Both the position numbers and the translations under genes were made by a program. A model generated the notes under the pieces. That model was given only the letters and a program-made list of their open reading frames with translations, had not been told where the DNA came from and searched no databases. Below, piece by piece: positions 7,818 through 16,822 of a stretch of DNA of 64,000 nt. This stretch comes from Marinobacter sp050379415. GTDB taxonomy: Bacteria; Pseudomonadota; Gammaproteobacteria; Pseudomonadales; Oleiphilaceae. The stretch covers positions 124,001-188,000 of the forward strand of contig NZ_JBNRLS010000002.1 of the NCBI RefSeq assembly GCF_050379415.1, given 5' to 3'. Each line of letters opens with the position of its first letter. Position 1 is the first letter of the stretch.

Positions 7818-8966
7818 ATGAAAAAGCCCGTATATCTGGATTACGCGGCCACGACGCCCGTTGATCCCGTCGTTGCCGGTGAAATGGCCAAATACCTCAC
7901 GCTGGATGGTGTGTTCGGGAACCCCGCTTCCCGTTCCCATGCCTATGGCTGGCAGGCCGAGGCGGCGGTTGAGGCTGCCCGCCGGCAGGTTGCCGACCTG
8001 ATTTCCGCCGATCCCAGGGAGATTGTCTGGACCTCCGGCGCTACCGAGTCCGATAACCTTGCGATCAAGGGCGCGGTGGGCGATCGCAGGGGTGTCCATA
8101 TCATTACCTCGAAAATCGAGCACAAGGCAGTTATCGATACCTGCAAATGGCTAGAAGATCGCGGCGTGGAAGTCACCTGGCTGGACCCCGATCCGGAGGG
8201 GCGGATTCCTCCGGGCCGGGTCATCGAGGCGCTCCGGGAGAACACGGTCCTGGTGAGCCTGATGCTGGTGAACAACGAACTGGGCTGCGTTACTGATATT
8301 GCGTCGATTGGCAGTGAACTCCGTGAGCGGGGTGTTCTGTTCCATGTGGACGCTGCCCAGGCTGCCGGCAAGATGCCCATTGACCTGAACCGGACCCCGG
8401 TAGACCTGTTGTCTTTGTCCGGACACAAGGTCTACGGACCCAAGGGTATTGGTGCGCTTTATGTGCGCCGGTCCCCGGATGTGCGGATCGAGGCCCAGAT
8501 GCACGGCGGAGGCCACGAGCGGGGAATGCGTTCCGGGACCCTGCCGACTCACCAGATTGTTGGGATGGGCAAGGCCTTTGCGATTGCCGCGGATGGGCTT
8601 GAAGCGGAGATGGCCAGGCTCGAATCCCTGCGTACCGCTTTCCTGAAAGGCCTGGAGGGTCTTGAAGGTGTAACCGTGAACGGCAGCGAGTCCCATCGCG
8701 TACCGGGTCTGGTCAATCTTTCGTTTGACGGAGTGGAAGCGGAATCGCTGATGCTCGGCCTGCGGGATCTGGCGGTTTCCTCCGGCTCTGCCTGTTCGTC
8801 CGCAACCATCGAGCCTTCTTTCGTGTTGCGCGGCATCGGCCTGAGCGACGAGCAGGCGCACCGGGCGCTGCGGTTCTCCATGGGGCGTTTCACCACTGAG
8901 GAAGAAGTGGCCTTTGCCAGTTCGCAAATCGTTGATGTTGTTAGGCGCCTGCGCGCAGTGCGGTAG
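7818..8966 (+). CDS. iscS: Cysteine desulfurase IscS with shortened C-terminus
   Basis: PLP enzyme that converts cysteine to alanine and passes the sulfur, as persulfide, to Fe-S scaffolds and thiolation proteins. It aligns with E. coli IscS nearly from end to end: GNPASRSH, TSGATESDN, the PLP lysine in SGHKVYG (about K204) and the catalytic Cys in SSGSACSS (about C326). The protein stops at residue 382. About twenty residues present in typical 404-residue IscS, the tail that contacts IscU, are absent. No iscU, iscA, hscB, hscA or fdx follows; ndk begins 68 bases downstream. Confidence 0.93.
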   Translation: MKKPVYLDYAATTPVDPVVAGEMAKYLTLDGVFGNPASRSHAYGWQAEAAVEAARRQVADLISADPREIVWTSGATESDNLAIKGAVGDRRGVHIITSKIEHKAVIDTCKWLEDRGVEVTWLDPDPEGRIPPGRVIEALRENTVLVSLMLVNNELGCVTDIASIGSELRERGVLFHVDAAQAAGKMPIDLNRTPVDLLSLSGHKVYGPKGIGALYVRRSPDVRIEAQMHGGGHERGMRSGTLPTHQIVGMGKAFAIAADGLEAEMARLESLRTAFLKGLEGLEGVTVNGSESHRVPGLVNLSFDGVEAESLMLGLRDLAVSSGSACSSATIEPSFVLRGIGLSDEQAHRALRFSMGRFTTEEEVAFASSQIVDVVRRLRAVR

Positions 8967-8992
8967 GCAGTAGCCCCCGGACTGCGTATAAT
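8964..8992 (+). promoter_or_regulatory. ndk promoter
   Basis: TAGGCA (8964-8969) and a perfect TATAAT (8987-8992) are 17 bases apart, placing transcription start about 35 bases before the ndk ATG. This suggests ndk is transcribed independently of iscRS. Confidence 0.6.
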
Positions 8993-9034
8993 CGCAGGCC
9001 AGAATTTTAACCTGAACCATACTGGAGACTTACC

Positions 9035-9463
9035 ATGGCAAATGAGCGCACGCTCTCTATCATCAAACCCGACGCAGTCGCCAAGAACGTGATTGGCGAA
9101 ATCTACAGCCGTTTCGAGAAGGCTGGCCTGCAGATTGTTGCCGCCAAGATGATGCACCTGACCCAGGAGCAGGCTGAAGGCTTCTACGCTGAGCACAAAG
9201 AGCGTCCGTTCTTCAATGATCTGGTAGCGTTCATGACCTCTGGTCCGGTTGTGGTTCAGGTTCTGGAAGGCGAAGGCGCCATTCTGAAGAACCGTGACCT
9301 GATGGGTGCCACCAACCCGAAGGAAGCCGAAGCTGGCACCATCCGCGCCGATTTCGCATCTTCCATCGATGCCAACGCCGTTCACGGCTCTGATTCCGCG
9401 GCCTCTGCCGAGCGCGAAATCGCCTATTTCTTTAATGACAACGAGATCTGCCCGCGCGGCTGA
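9035..9463 (+). CDS. ndk: Nucleoside diphosphate kinase
   Basis: Balances nucleoside triphosphate pools by transferring the gamma-phosphate through a phosphohistidine. The 142 residues cover the whole family: ERTLSIIKPDAVAKN at the start, the catalytic His117 in NAVHGSDS, and the C-terminal FNDNEICPR. It has its own promoter and a following hairpin. In pseudomonads ndk follows iscX, so its position right after iscS shows what is missing here. Confidence 0.97.
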   Translation: MANERTLSIIKPDAVAKNVIGEIYSRFEKAGLQIVAAKMMHLTQEQAEGFYAEHKERPFFNDLVAFMTSGPVVVQVLEGEGAILKNRDLMGATNPKEAEAGTIRADFASSIDANAVHGSDSAASAEREIAYFFNDNEICPRG

Positions 9464-9474
9464 TCCGGTTGTAA

Positions 9475-9506
9475 GGGGCAGTCTTCGACTGCCCCGAATT
9501 GGTTAT
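9475..9506 (+). terminator. Hairpin after ndk
   Basis: GGGGCAGTC (9475-9483) pairs with GACTGCCCC (9487-9495) around a 3-base loop. The following bases are A/T-rich but contain no pure T-run, so this is a weak terminator or an mRNA end stabiliser. Confidence 0.45.
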
Positions 9507-9523
9507 TTGATCGAGGTTATGAA

Positions 9524-10636
9524 ATGACAGCTGCTGCTGAAAAAACCAATCTGCTGGGGATGCCCAAGGTCAAGCTGGAGGCCTTCTTCGAATCCCTGGG
9601 CGAGAAGCGCTTCCGTGCGCAGCAGGTGCTGCAGTGGATCCACCAGCGCGGCGTGGATGACTTCGACCAAATGACCAATATGAGCAAAGCGCTCCGGGAA
9701 AAGCTCAAAGCGGTAGCCGAAGTTCGCGGGCCAGAGGTGGTCTACGACGAAAGCTCCAAAGATGGCACCCGCAAGTGGGTCATGCGCATGGATAACGGCA
9801 ACAGTGTCGAGACCGTCCTGATCCCGGATGGGGAGCGGGGCACCCTGTGCGTCTCTTCCCAGATCGGTTGCAGCCTGGATTGCACCTTCTGCTCCACCGG
9901 CAAGCGGGGGTTCAATCGGAACCTGACGGCAGCGGAGATCATCGGCCAGGTGTGGGTGGCCCGCAAGGCCTTCATGCCGTTCGACCCCAACGCCGATCGG
10001 CCGATTACCAACGTGGTGATGATGGGCATGGGAGAGCCACTGCTCAACTTCGACAACGTCGTTGATGCCATGAACCTTATGATGGAGGACCTGGCCTACG
10101 GTATCTCCAAGCGCCGGGTCACTTTGAGCACCTCCGGTGTGGTGCCGGCATTGGACCGTTTGGGCGAGGTTACCGATGTTTCACTGGCCATTTCGCTCCA
10201 TGCCCCTAATGATGAGTTGCGTAACCAGTTGGTACCGTTGAATAAAAAGTACCCGATAGCGGAGTTGCTCGCGGCAACGCGGCGGTATCTCAGCCGGCTG
10301 CCTGACAAACGCAAGGCAACCATTGAGTACACCGTGATCGAGGGGATGAATGACCAGCCGGAACACGCCCGGCAACTGGCCGTCCTGTTGAAGGGGCTGC
10401 CCTGCAAGATCAACCTGATTCCTTTCAATCCGTTCCCGGAAAGCGATTTCCGGCGTCCGAGCATGAATGCCACCCGCCGGTTCCAGACCGTCCTCAACGA
10501 GGCCGGATATATCGCCACTATCCGGACTACCCGGGGTGATGATATTGATGCAGCCTGTGGGCAGCTCGTTGGCCGGGTCGAGGATCGCACCCGCCGCAGT
10601 CAGCGGTACATTGAGGTACAACAGGTGAACCCCTGA
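9524..10636 (+). CDS. rlmN: Dual-specificity 23S rRNA / tRNA adenine-C2 methyltransferase RlmN
   Basis: Radical SAM enzyme that methylates C2 of A2503 in 23S rRNA and A37 in some tRNAs. The cluster motif CSLDCTFC is present with STGKRGFNRN after it, and MMGMGEPLLNFDNV and SLHAPNDELR are family signatures. The C-terminal methyl-carrier Cys lies in DDIDAACGQL. Length (370) is normal. It starts the usual rlmN-pilW-rodZ-ispG-hisS series. Confidence 0.96.
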   Translation: MTAAAEKTNLLGMPKVKLEAFFESLGEKRFRAQQVLQWIHQRGVDDFDQMTNMSKALREKLKAVAEVRGPEVVYDESSKDGTRKWVMRMDNGNSVETVLIPDGERGTLCVSSQIGCSLDCTFCSTGKRGFNRNLTAAEIIGQVWVARKAFMPFDPNADRPITNVVMMGMGEPLLNFDNVVDAMNLMMEDLAYGISKRRVTLSTSGVVPALDRLGEVTDVSLAISLHAPNDELRNQLVPLNKKYPIAELLAATRRYLSRLPDKRKATIEYTVIEGMNDQPEHARQLAVLLKGLPCKINLIPFNPFPESDFRRPSMNATRRFQTVLNEAGYIATIRTTRGDDIDAACGQLVGRVEDRTRRSQRYIEVQQVNP

Positions 10637-10667
10637 TTCACAAACCAGATGCGAGGACTGCAGAACA

Positions 10668-11474
10668 GTGGCGACTAAACCGGTGATCAGACGTTTATTC
10701 CTTGTAGCTTTGATGTCATTGGCCACAGGGCTCGCCGGATGTGTCACCACTACTGACAGTCGGTTCTCCCGGGAAGCCGATCGCCAGGAAGCTGTTGATA
10801 ACTACGTGCAGTTGGCCACCGCTTATATTGGCCAGGGGAACATTGACCGTGCCCGGCACCACCTCGATCGGGCCCTCAAGCTGGAACCGGGATCCCCCGC
10901 GGCACTGGCTGCGATGGGCCTGATTTACAATACCGAAGGTGAAGCGGAGCTCGCCGAATCCAGTTTCCGCAAGGCAATCAGTGCCGATGGAAGCTATACC
11001 CGGGCGAGGGTGTACTATGGCGCCTTCCTGTATGGTCAGGGTCGATTCGCGGATGCCCGTGATCAGTTCCGGGCAGCCTCAAGGGATACCGAGTACCAGG
11101 ATCGTGGCTCGGTATTTTTCAATCTTGGCATGGCCCAGGAGCGTCTCGAAGAGACGGATAATGCCGTCACGTCCTACCGCCGCGCCATTGAGCTGTCCCG
11201 GGGAGATGCCCGGCCGCTGCTTGCCTTGTCGCGGGTACTGGTGGAGCAGGGCGAGTATGAGGCGGCCTCGCGTTATTACAGCCGACTTTCCACAGCCATC
11301 GCCCGGAATCCGCGCATGACGCATTCCGCGGAAAGTCTGTACACGGGCATTCGTATCGCCCGCTATTTCAATGACAGGGACCAGGAGGCGAGCCTGGCGA
11401 TGTTGCTGAAGAATGAATACCCGGAGTCAGTGGAATACCAACAATATAAGGTACTGATTTCTAATGGCCAGTGA
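10668..11474 (+). CDS. pilW: Type IV pilus biogenesis/stability lipoprotein PilW (PilF)
   Basis: Outer-membrane TPR lipoprotein that acts as pilotin for the type IV pilus secretin PilQ. The GTG start gives a signal peptide ending in the lipobox LAGC (Cys25). The mature part is a series of TPR units (for example YIGQGNIDRARHHLDRALKLEPGSPAALAAM spread over residues 48-80, then AELAESSFRKAI and ADARDQFRAA). The end overlaps rodZ by 11 bases. This is the housekeeping pilus pilotin and is unlikely to serve the lipidated secretin encoded at 45467. Confidence 0.88.
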   Translation: MATKPVIRRLFLVALMSLATGLAGCVTTTDSRFSREADRQEAVDNYVQLATAYIGQGNIDRARHHLDRALKLEPGSPAALAAMGLIYNTEGEAELAESSFRKAISADGSYTRARVYYGAFLYGQGRFADARDQFRAASRDTEYQDRGSVFFNLGMAQERLEETDNAVTSYRRAIELSRGDARPLLALSRVLVEQGEYEAASRYYSRLSTAIARNPRMTHSAESLYTGIRIARYFNDRDQEASLAMLLKNEYPESVEYQQYKVLISNGQ

Positions 11475-12459
11475 TGAAAATCCCCAACCAGTGGTAGGTG
11501 ATCCTGTCGGGCAGCAGCTCAAGCGCGCCCGGGAAAAAATTGGGCTTGGTGTCGACGACATAGCCCGCGCGCAACATCTGAGGCCCGCGATTATTCAGGC
11601 CATCGAGAACAGTGAGCATACCCGGATTGACAGCGAGCTGTTCCTTAAAGGCTATGTCCGGGCGTACGCAAGCCAGGTGGGGCTTGACCCCGAGAGCCTG
11701 ATCAACGATCTCGATCGCGAACTGGAACCGCTTCGAATCGAGCGGGAAAAGCAGCATGAGGCCAATCCGCTGGTGGACATCGAGCGCCGTCGGCGCCAGA
11801 AACGCCGCATTGCCAAGATGCTGCTCCTGATCGTGGCTATTGCTCTGGCGGGCTTTCTCGCTTACCGCTTCATCCTGCAGAATGACGTTGCGTCAACCAG
11901 CACTGAGGCTCCGGACCAAGCGTCGGAAATTCAGCCTGAATCGGATGTGGCAGAGGCTGATTCTCCGTCCGGATCGGATACTCAGGTGACCGAGGATGTT
12001 GTCGAACCTGGTGCGGTTGAAGAGCCACTGGCTGCTCCCGAGATCGGGAGCGTTTCCGGCGACACCGTAGGCGGAGAGCCTCCCGAACTCGTGGCCGGGG
12101 AAGCTACCGTTCAGGAACCGGCTCAGGAACCGGCTGTCGAACAGCCGGTTCCCGTTGTTGAAGAGCCGGAACCACTGGTAGAGAATCCTGAAGAGCCGGT
12201 AGCAGTTGCGAATACAGCCCGGCTCCAGATGACCTTCACCGCGGATTGTTGGGTGCAGGTGAGTGATGCGGACGGCAACCGCCTGGTCGCATCCCTGCAA
12301 CGTCAGGGTGACAGAATAGATGTGTCAGGCGACGCGCCGCTCCGGGTTGTTATCGGAGCCGTGGACGCGGTAGGTTCCGTCCGTTTCCAGGGAGAGCCGG
12401 TCGACCTTGGTGACTTCCGGGTTGCCAACAACCGAACCGAATTCACACTGTCCCTCTGA
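11464..12459 (+). CDS. rodZ: Cytoskeleton protein RodZ
   Basis: Bitopic protein that links MreB filaments to the elongation machinery. Residues 1-90 form a Cro/CI-like helix-turn-helix (LKRAREKIGLGVDDIARAQHL) used for MreB contact. A basic RRRQKRR stretch then leads into one membrane helix (MLLLIVAIALAGFLAYRF). A long Pro/Glu/Val-rich periplasmic linker follows, and the C-terminal 80 residues (RLQMTFTADCWVQVSDADGNRL) are the DUF4115 beta domain. Start ATG 11464 lies inside pilW. Confidence 0.93.
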   Translation: MASDENPQPVVGDPVGQQLKRAREKIGLGVDDIARAQHLRPAIIQAIENSEHTRIDSELFLKGYVRAYASQVGLDPESLINDLDRELEPLRIEREKQHEANPLVDIERRRRQKRRIAKMLLLIVAIALAGFLAYRFILQNDVASTSTEAPDQASEIQPESDVAEADSPSGSDTQVTEDVVEPGAVEEPLAAPEIGSVSGDTVGGEPPELVAGEATVQEPAQEPAVEQPVPVVEEPEPLVENPEEPVAVANTARLQMTFTADCWVQVSDADGNRLVASLQRQGDRIDVSGDAPLRVVIGAVDAVGSVRFQGEPVDLGDFRVANNRTEFTLSL

Positions 12460-12494
12460 CAGGTACAGTCGATCTTTTTATTGGTCAGTCAGAC

Positions 12495-13613
12495 ATGAAA
12501 CACGAATCCCCGATCAAGAGACGTAAATCCCGCCAGATCATGGTTGGAAATGTACCGGTGGGTGGTGATGCGCCGATCGCGGTACAAAGCATGACCAACA
12601 CCAACACATGCGATGTGGACGCCACCGTGGCACAGATCCGCGCCCTGGAAGAGGCCGGTGCCGATATCGTCCGGGTCTCGGTGCCCTCCATGGATGCAGC
12701 CGAGGCTTTTGGCAAGATCCGTGATCAGGTTTCGGTTCCCCTGGTGTCCGACATCCACTTTGATTACAAGATCGCGTTGCGCGTTGCCGAGTTGGGTGTG
12801 GACTGCTTGCGCATCAATCCGGGCAACATCGGTCGCGACGATCGCGTGAACGCGGTGATCAGTGCCGCCAGGGACCGGAACATTCCGATCCGGATCGGCG
12901 TCAACGCCGGTTCTCTGGAAAAGAGCCTTCAGCGCAAATACGGTGAGCCTACCGCCGATGCGCTGGTTGAATCCGCCATGCGCCATATCGACATCCTGGA
13001 TCGTCATGATTTCCAGGATTTCAAGGTCAGTCTCAAGGCCTCCGAAGTGTTCATGACCGTCGATGCCTACCGGAAGATCGCCAGCCAGATCGAGCAGCCG
13101 TTGCACCTTGGTATCACTGAAGCCGGTGGTTTCCGTTCTGGCACGGTGAAGTCGTCCATCGGCCTGGGCATGCTGTTGATGGACGGTATCGGCGACACCA
13201 TCCGGGTGTCCCTGGCAGCCGACCCGGTCCAGGAGATCAAGGTTGGTTTCGATATTCTCAAGAGCCTTCGCCTGCGCAGCCGCGGCATCAATTTCATTGC
13301 CTGCCCGAGCTGCTCCCGTCAGAACTTTGATGTGATCCAGACCATGAACGATCTGGAGGCCCGGCTGGAGGACGTCAACACCTCCCTGGACGTTGCCATT
13401 ATCGGTTGTATCGTCAACGGTCCGGGGGAAGCCAAGGAAGCCGACATCGGCCTCACCGGTGGCAGTCCCAGGAATCTGTTCTATATGGGCGGCAAGCCGA
13501 ACCAGAAACTGGATAACGCCACCCTGACCGATGACCTGGAACGTTTGATCCGGGAAGAAGTGGCACGCAGGAAAGAGCAGGAAGAGGCCATCATCGCACG
13601 GTCAGACGACTGA
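12495..13613 (+). CDS. ispG: 4-hydroxy-3-methylbut-2-enyl diphosphate synthase (flavodoxin/ferredoxin)
   Basis: [4Fe-4S] enzyme converting MEcPP to HMBPP in the MEP isoprenoid pathway. It has the N-terminal RRKSRQIMVGNVPVGG and QSMTNT signature, the TIM-barrel core and the C-terminal cluster region with CPSCSRQNFD and IGCIVNGPGEA. Length 372 is as expected. It depends on Fe-S clusters, which is relevant given the reduced isc locus nearby. Confidence 0.97.
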   Translation: MKHESPIKRRKSRQIMVGNVPVGGDAPIAVQSMTNTNTCDVDATVAQIRALEEAGADIVRVSVPSMDAAEAFGKIRDQVSVPLVSDIHFDYKIALRVAELGVDCLRINPGNIGRDDRVNAVISAARDRNIPIRIGVNAGSLEKSLQRKYGEPTADALVESAMRHIDILDRHDFQDFKVSLKASEVFMTVDAYRKIASQIEQPLHLGITEAGGFRSGTVKSSIGLGMLLMDGIGDTIRVSLAADPVQEIKVGFDILKSLRLRSRGINFIACPSCSRQNFDVIQTMNDLEARLEDVNTSLDVAIIGCIVNGPGEAKEADIGLTGGSPRNLFYMGGKPNQKLDNATLTDDLERLIREEVARRKEQEEAIIARSDD

Positions 13614-13662
13614 CCAGTCTCTCGTTCACCAGTTAACCATCAGAAACAGTTAAGGGTTTCAC

Positions 13663-14943
13663 TTGGCTAAAATTCAGGCAATTCGCGGGATGAACGATAT
13701 CCTGCCGGAACAGACGCCGGTATGGCAGTTTGTGGAAGCGGCCGTGCGGAAGGTTCTCCGTCAGTATGGCTACCAGGAAATCCGGATGCCAATTGTCGAG
13801 CAGACGGATCTGTTCAAGCGCTCCATCGGTGAAGTCACCGACATTGTCGAGAAAGAGATGTATACCTTCGAGGACCGGAATGGCGACAGCCTGACTCTGC
13901 GGCCCGAGGGCACTGCCGGTTGTGTGCGCGCTGCGGAGGAGCACGGTCTGCTGTTCAACCAGACCCGTCGCCTGTGGTATACGGGCCCGATGTTCCGGCA
14001 CGAACGGCCCCAGAAAGGTCGCTACCGCCAGTTCCATCAGATCGGGGTAGAGTGCTTCGGCATGAGCGGCCCGGACATCGATGCCGAATTGCTGATTCTG
14101 ACCGCGCGCCTGTGGCAGGCATTGGGACTCTCCGGCCATACCCGGCTGGAAATCAATTCCATCGGCACCTCCGAATCCCGGAAGACCTACCGCTCCGCGC
14201 TGGTGGACTACCTGAGCCAGTACAAGTCGGAACTGGATGCAGACAGCCAGCGCCGGATGGACACCAATCCACTGCGCATCCTGGACAGCAAGGATACCGG
14301 TACCCGCAAGATTCTCGAGAATGCCCCGCGCCTGGACGATTATCTGGACGATGAATCCCGGGCCCATTTCGAGCGTCTGCGTGAGTTGCTGGATGCGGCA
14401 GGTATTGAGTATACGGTTAATCCGGCACTGGTACGGGGGCTCGACTATTACGGCAAGACCGTTTTCGAGTGGATCACCGACAGTCTCGGAGCCCAGGGTA
14501 CTGTCTGCGCCGGTGGCCGCTACGACGGGCTGGTGGAACAGTTGGGCGGCAAGCCCACATTTGCCGTCGGCTTCGCCATGGGGATAGAGCGCCTCATCCT
14601 GTTGCTGGAGACCCTGGACCTGATCCCGGATCATGTGAACAGCAACGCCGACGTCTACGTGACCGCCATGGGTGAAGGGGCCGTGGCCCCGGCCCTGGCA
14701 CTGGCGGAGCAGCTTCGCAACGAACTCCCGGACTGTGTGGTGGTGACCCATTGTGGCGGCGGCAGTTTCAAGAGCCAGATGAAGAAAGCGGACAAGAGCG
14801 GGGCCCGATATGCCGTTATTCTTGGCGAGAATGAAGTGGCCGGAGGTACGGCCGGCCTGAAACCGCTGCGGTCTGACGAGTCGCAAAGGGAAGTTCCCCA
14901 GGCGGAGCTGGCTCAGGCATTGGCGGACGTACTTTCAAACTGA
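13663..14943 (+). CDS. hisS: Histidyl-tRNA synthetase
   Basis: Class II aminoacyl-tRNA synthetase. Motif 2 (FRHERPQKGRYRQFHQ), the histidine-binding segment RGLDYYGKTVFEW and the HisA loop CAGGRYDGL are all visible, followed by the alpha/beta anticodon-binding domain from about residue 335. The start is a TTG at 13663 giving AKIQAIRGMNDILP, which fits the family exactly; no ATG is available at that position. Confidence 0.97.
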   Translation: MAKIQAIRGMNDILPEQTPVWQFVEAAVRKVLRQYGYQEIRMPIVEQTDLFKRSIGEVTDIVEKEMYTFEDRNGDSLTLRPEGTAGCVRAAEEHGLLFNQTRRLWYTGPMFRHERPQKGRYRQFHQIGVECFGMSGPDIDAELLILTARLWQALGLSGHTRLEINSIGTSESRKTYRSALVDYLSQYKSELDADSQRRMDTNPLRILDSKDTGTRKILENAPRLDDYLDDESRAHFERLRELLDAAGIEYTVNPALVRGLDYYGKTVFEWITDSLGAQGTVCAGGRYDGLVEQLGGKPTFAVGFAMGIERLILLLETLDLIPDHVNSNADVYVTAMGEGAVAPALALAEQLRNELPDCVVVTHCGGGSFKSQMKKADKSGARYAVILGENEVAGGTAGLKPLRSDESQREVPQAELAQALADVLSN

Positions 14944-14984
14944 ATCCAACGTTATAAAAGCAATAATTTCCAACAGGAGTCATC

Positions 14985-15641
14985 ATGGCTGAACTGCGCA
15001 CCGAAGAAGAACAGGTCCAGGCGATCAAGGATTGGTGGAAGAGAAACGGCAGCTCCCTGCTGATTGGTATCGGTGCCGCACTTGCCATCGTGTTTGGCTG
15101 GCAAGCCTGGCAGAACCATCAGGCACAGCAGCGGACGGAAGCGGCAAACCAGTTTGCCAACCTGCTGAACGCATTCAGCAATCAGGCGGACGAGACCTCC
15201 GGTGAAACGGTGGCCTTTGTCGCGGAAAAGCTGCGGGAAGACTATACCGACAGCGCTTACGCCGTCTACGGCAACCTGATCCTTGCCAGGCAACAGCTGA
15301 TGGAGCAGGGCGATGCCGAAGGGGCTGTCGAGTCGCTCAAGTGGGCTCTGGAAAAGGCCAGGGATCACGCCGCCCTGACGCTGGTTGTGCAGAATCGCCT
15401 GGCCCGTGCCCAGTTCGCTGCCGGCCAGCTTGAAGAGGCACTGGCCACGATCGACGGCGTCAGCAATGCCGGAACCTTTGCGCCCATCCTTTCGGAACTG
15501 AAGGGTGACATCCTGCTTGCCCAGGGGGACCGGGAAGCGGCCAAAGAAGCCTATCTGGCCGCCCGCGAACAGAGCTCCCAGGGCCGTAGCGGCATTCTTG
15601 AACTGAAGCTGTCTGACCTGGGTGTCAGGGAGGATGCCTGA
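14985..15641 (+). CDS. YfgM family TPR protein
   Basis: Inner-membrane protein with a short cytoplasmic N-terminus (TEEEQVQAIKDWWKRNG), one membrane helix (SSLLIGIGAALAIVFGWQAW) and a periplasmic TPR_21 domain of 150-160 residues. In E. coli YfgM works with PpiD at the exit of the Sec translocon. Length (218) is close to the usual size. Its stop overlaps the bamB ATG (ATGA), so the two are coupled. Confidence 0.9.
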   Translation: MAELRTEEEQVQAIKDWWKRNGSSLLIGIGAALAIVFGWQAWQNHQAQQRTEAANQFANLLNAFSNQADETSGETVAFVAEKLREDYTDSAYAVYGNLILARQQLMEQGDAEGAVESLKWALEKARDHAALTLVVQNRLARAQFAAGQLEEALATIDGVSNAGTFAPILSELKGDILLAQGDREAAKEAYLAAREQSSQGRSGILELKLSDLGVREDA

Positions 15642-16813
15642 TGCCGGGCCTTCGTTTCAGCAGCCCGAAACCGCTCCTGTTGGCAGGACTGTTTGCCTTG
15701 GCGGGACTCAGCGGATGCAGCACCACAGACACCTTTGAACAGCCCGCACCGGTTCCGGAGATTGATCCGACTGTGAAATTCAAGCAGGTCTGGAGCATGT
15801 CCGTGGGTGACGGTCACGATGGCGACTTCCTGTACCTGGCACCGCTGAATGCCGGCGATACCCTGTACGCAGCATCCGCAGATGGAGAGCTGGTTGCGGT
15901 GGCCCCGGAAAACGGCGAGGTGTTCTGGGAGCGGGAACTCAAGGACCGGATCTTCGCGGGCATCGGTGGCGATGCCAACCAGTTGTACCTGGTGACCAGG
16001 GAAGCCGATTTGCTCGCGCTCTCCCGTGACGGGGGCGAAGAGCAATGGCGGGCACCACTCCCGACGGAAGTCCTGGCAGCGCCCCAATCGAACGGATCTA
16101 TCGTGGTCACCCAGACTACCGACGGGCGTGTGCTGGCGTTTGACGCTGATGACGGAACCAGGCTCTGGCAGTACGAGGGTCAGGTTCCCGTGCTTTCGAT
16201 GCGGGCCGCGGCAGCTCCGTTGGTGGGCGGCGATATCGTTATTGCCTCCTTTGCCAACGGCAAGTTGATTGCGCTGTCCGGCGATTCCGGGCGTCCCCTC
16301 TGGCAGTATGAGGTTGGCCAGCCCCAGGGGCGCACCGAACTTGAGCGTCTGGTGGATATCGGCGGCCAGCCGCTGGTGCTGGATTCCGCCCTGATGGTGG
16401 TGGGTTACCAGGGCAAGCTTGCGCTCCTGGATATCCGGACCGGCCAGGAAATCTGGAGCAAGAAGGCATCCAGCCTTTACTCACCGATGATTGGCAATGG
16501 CTCGATTTATCTTGCTTCGGCCAACGGGGACATTGTCGCCCTGCGGGGTTCCGATCGCCGGGAATTATGGGTGCAGGACCGCCTGTCCTGGCGCCAGCTG
16601 ACCCAGCCGATGGTATCGGGAGATTACCTGGTGGTGGGTGACTATGAGGGTTACCTCCATGCCATATCCCAGGAAGACGGCAGCCTGCAGGGCCAGCTTG
16701 AGTTCGACGATGAGGGTATCCGCGTACCGGCACAACGCCTGAGCAATGGTAATCTGCTCGTTTTTGGAAACAGCGGCCGCCTGGTGAATTTCGAACTCAG
16801 GCCAGTAGAGTAA
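15641..16813 (+). CDS. bamB: Outer membrane protein assembly factor BamB
   Basis: Periplasm-facing lipoprotein of the BAM complex that helps insert beta-barrel proteins. The signal peptide ends in LSGC, the acylated Cys. The remainder is an eight-bladed PQQ-like propeller with repeated DGxxxW and G(E/D)xxW units (for example AENGEVFWERELKDR and SGRPLWQYEVG). Length 390 is normal. It lies between yfgM and der as in most gammaproteobacteria. Confidence 0.95.
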   Translation: MPGLRFSSPKPLLLAGLFALAGLSGCSTTDTFEQPAPVPEIDPTVKFKQVWSMSVGDGHDGDFLYLAPLNAGDTLYAASADGELVAVAPENGEVFWERELKDRIFAGIGGDANQLYLVTREADLLALSRDGGEEQWRAPLPTEVLAAPQSNGSIVVTQTTDGRVLAFDADDGTRLWQYEGQVPVLSMRAAAAPLVGGDIVIASFANGKLIALSGDSGRPLWQYEVGQPQGRTELERLVDIGGQPLVLDSALMVVGYQGKLALLDIRTGQEIWSKKASSLYSPMIGNGSIYLASANGDIVALRGSDRRELWVQDRLSWRQLTQPMVSGDYLVVGDYEGYLHAISQEDGSLQGQLEFDDEGIRVPAQRLSNGNLLVFGNSGRLVNFELRPVE

Positions 16814-16822
16814 CGCACCATT

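Noticed and set aside
10668..11474. PilW as pilotin of the T2SS-like secretin
   Set aside because: PilW is in the conserved housekeeping location far away, and the secretin has its own lipobox, so no special link is supported.
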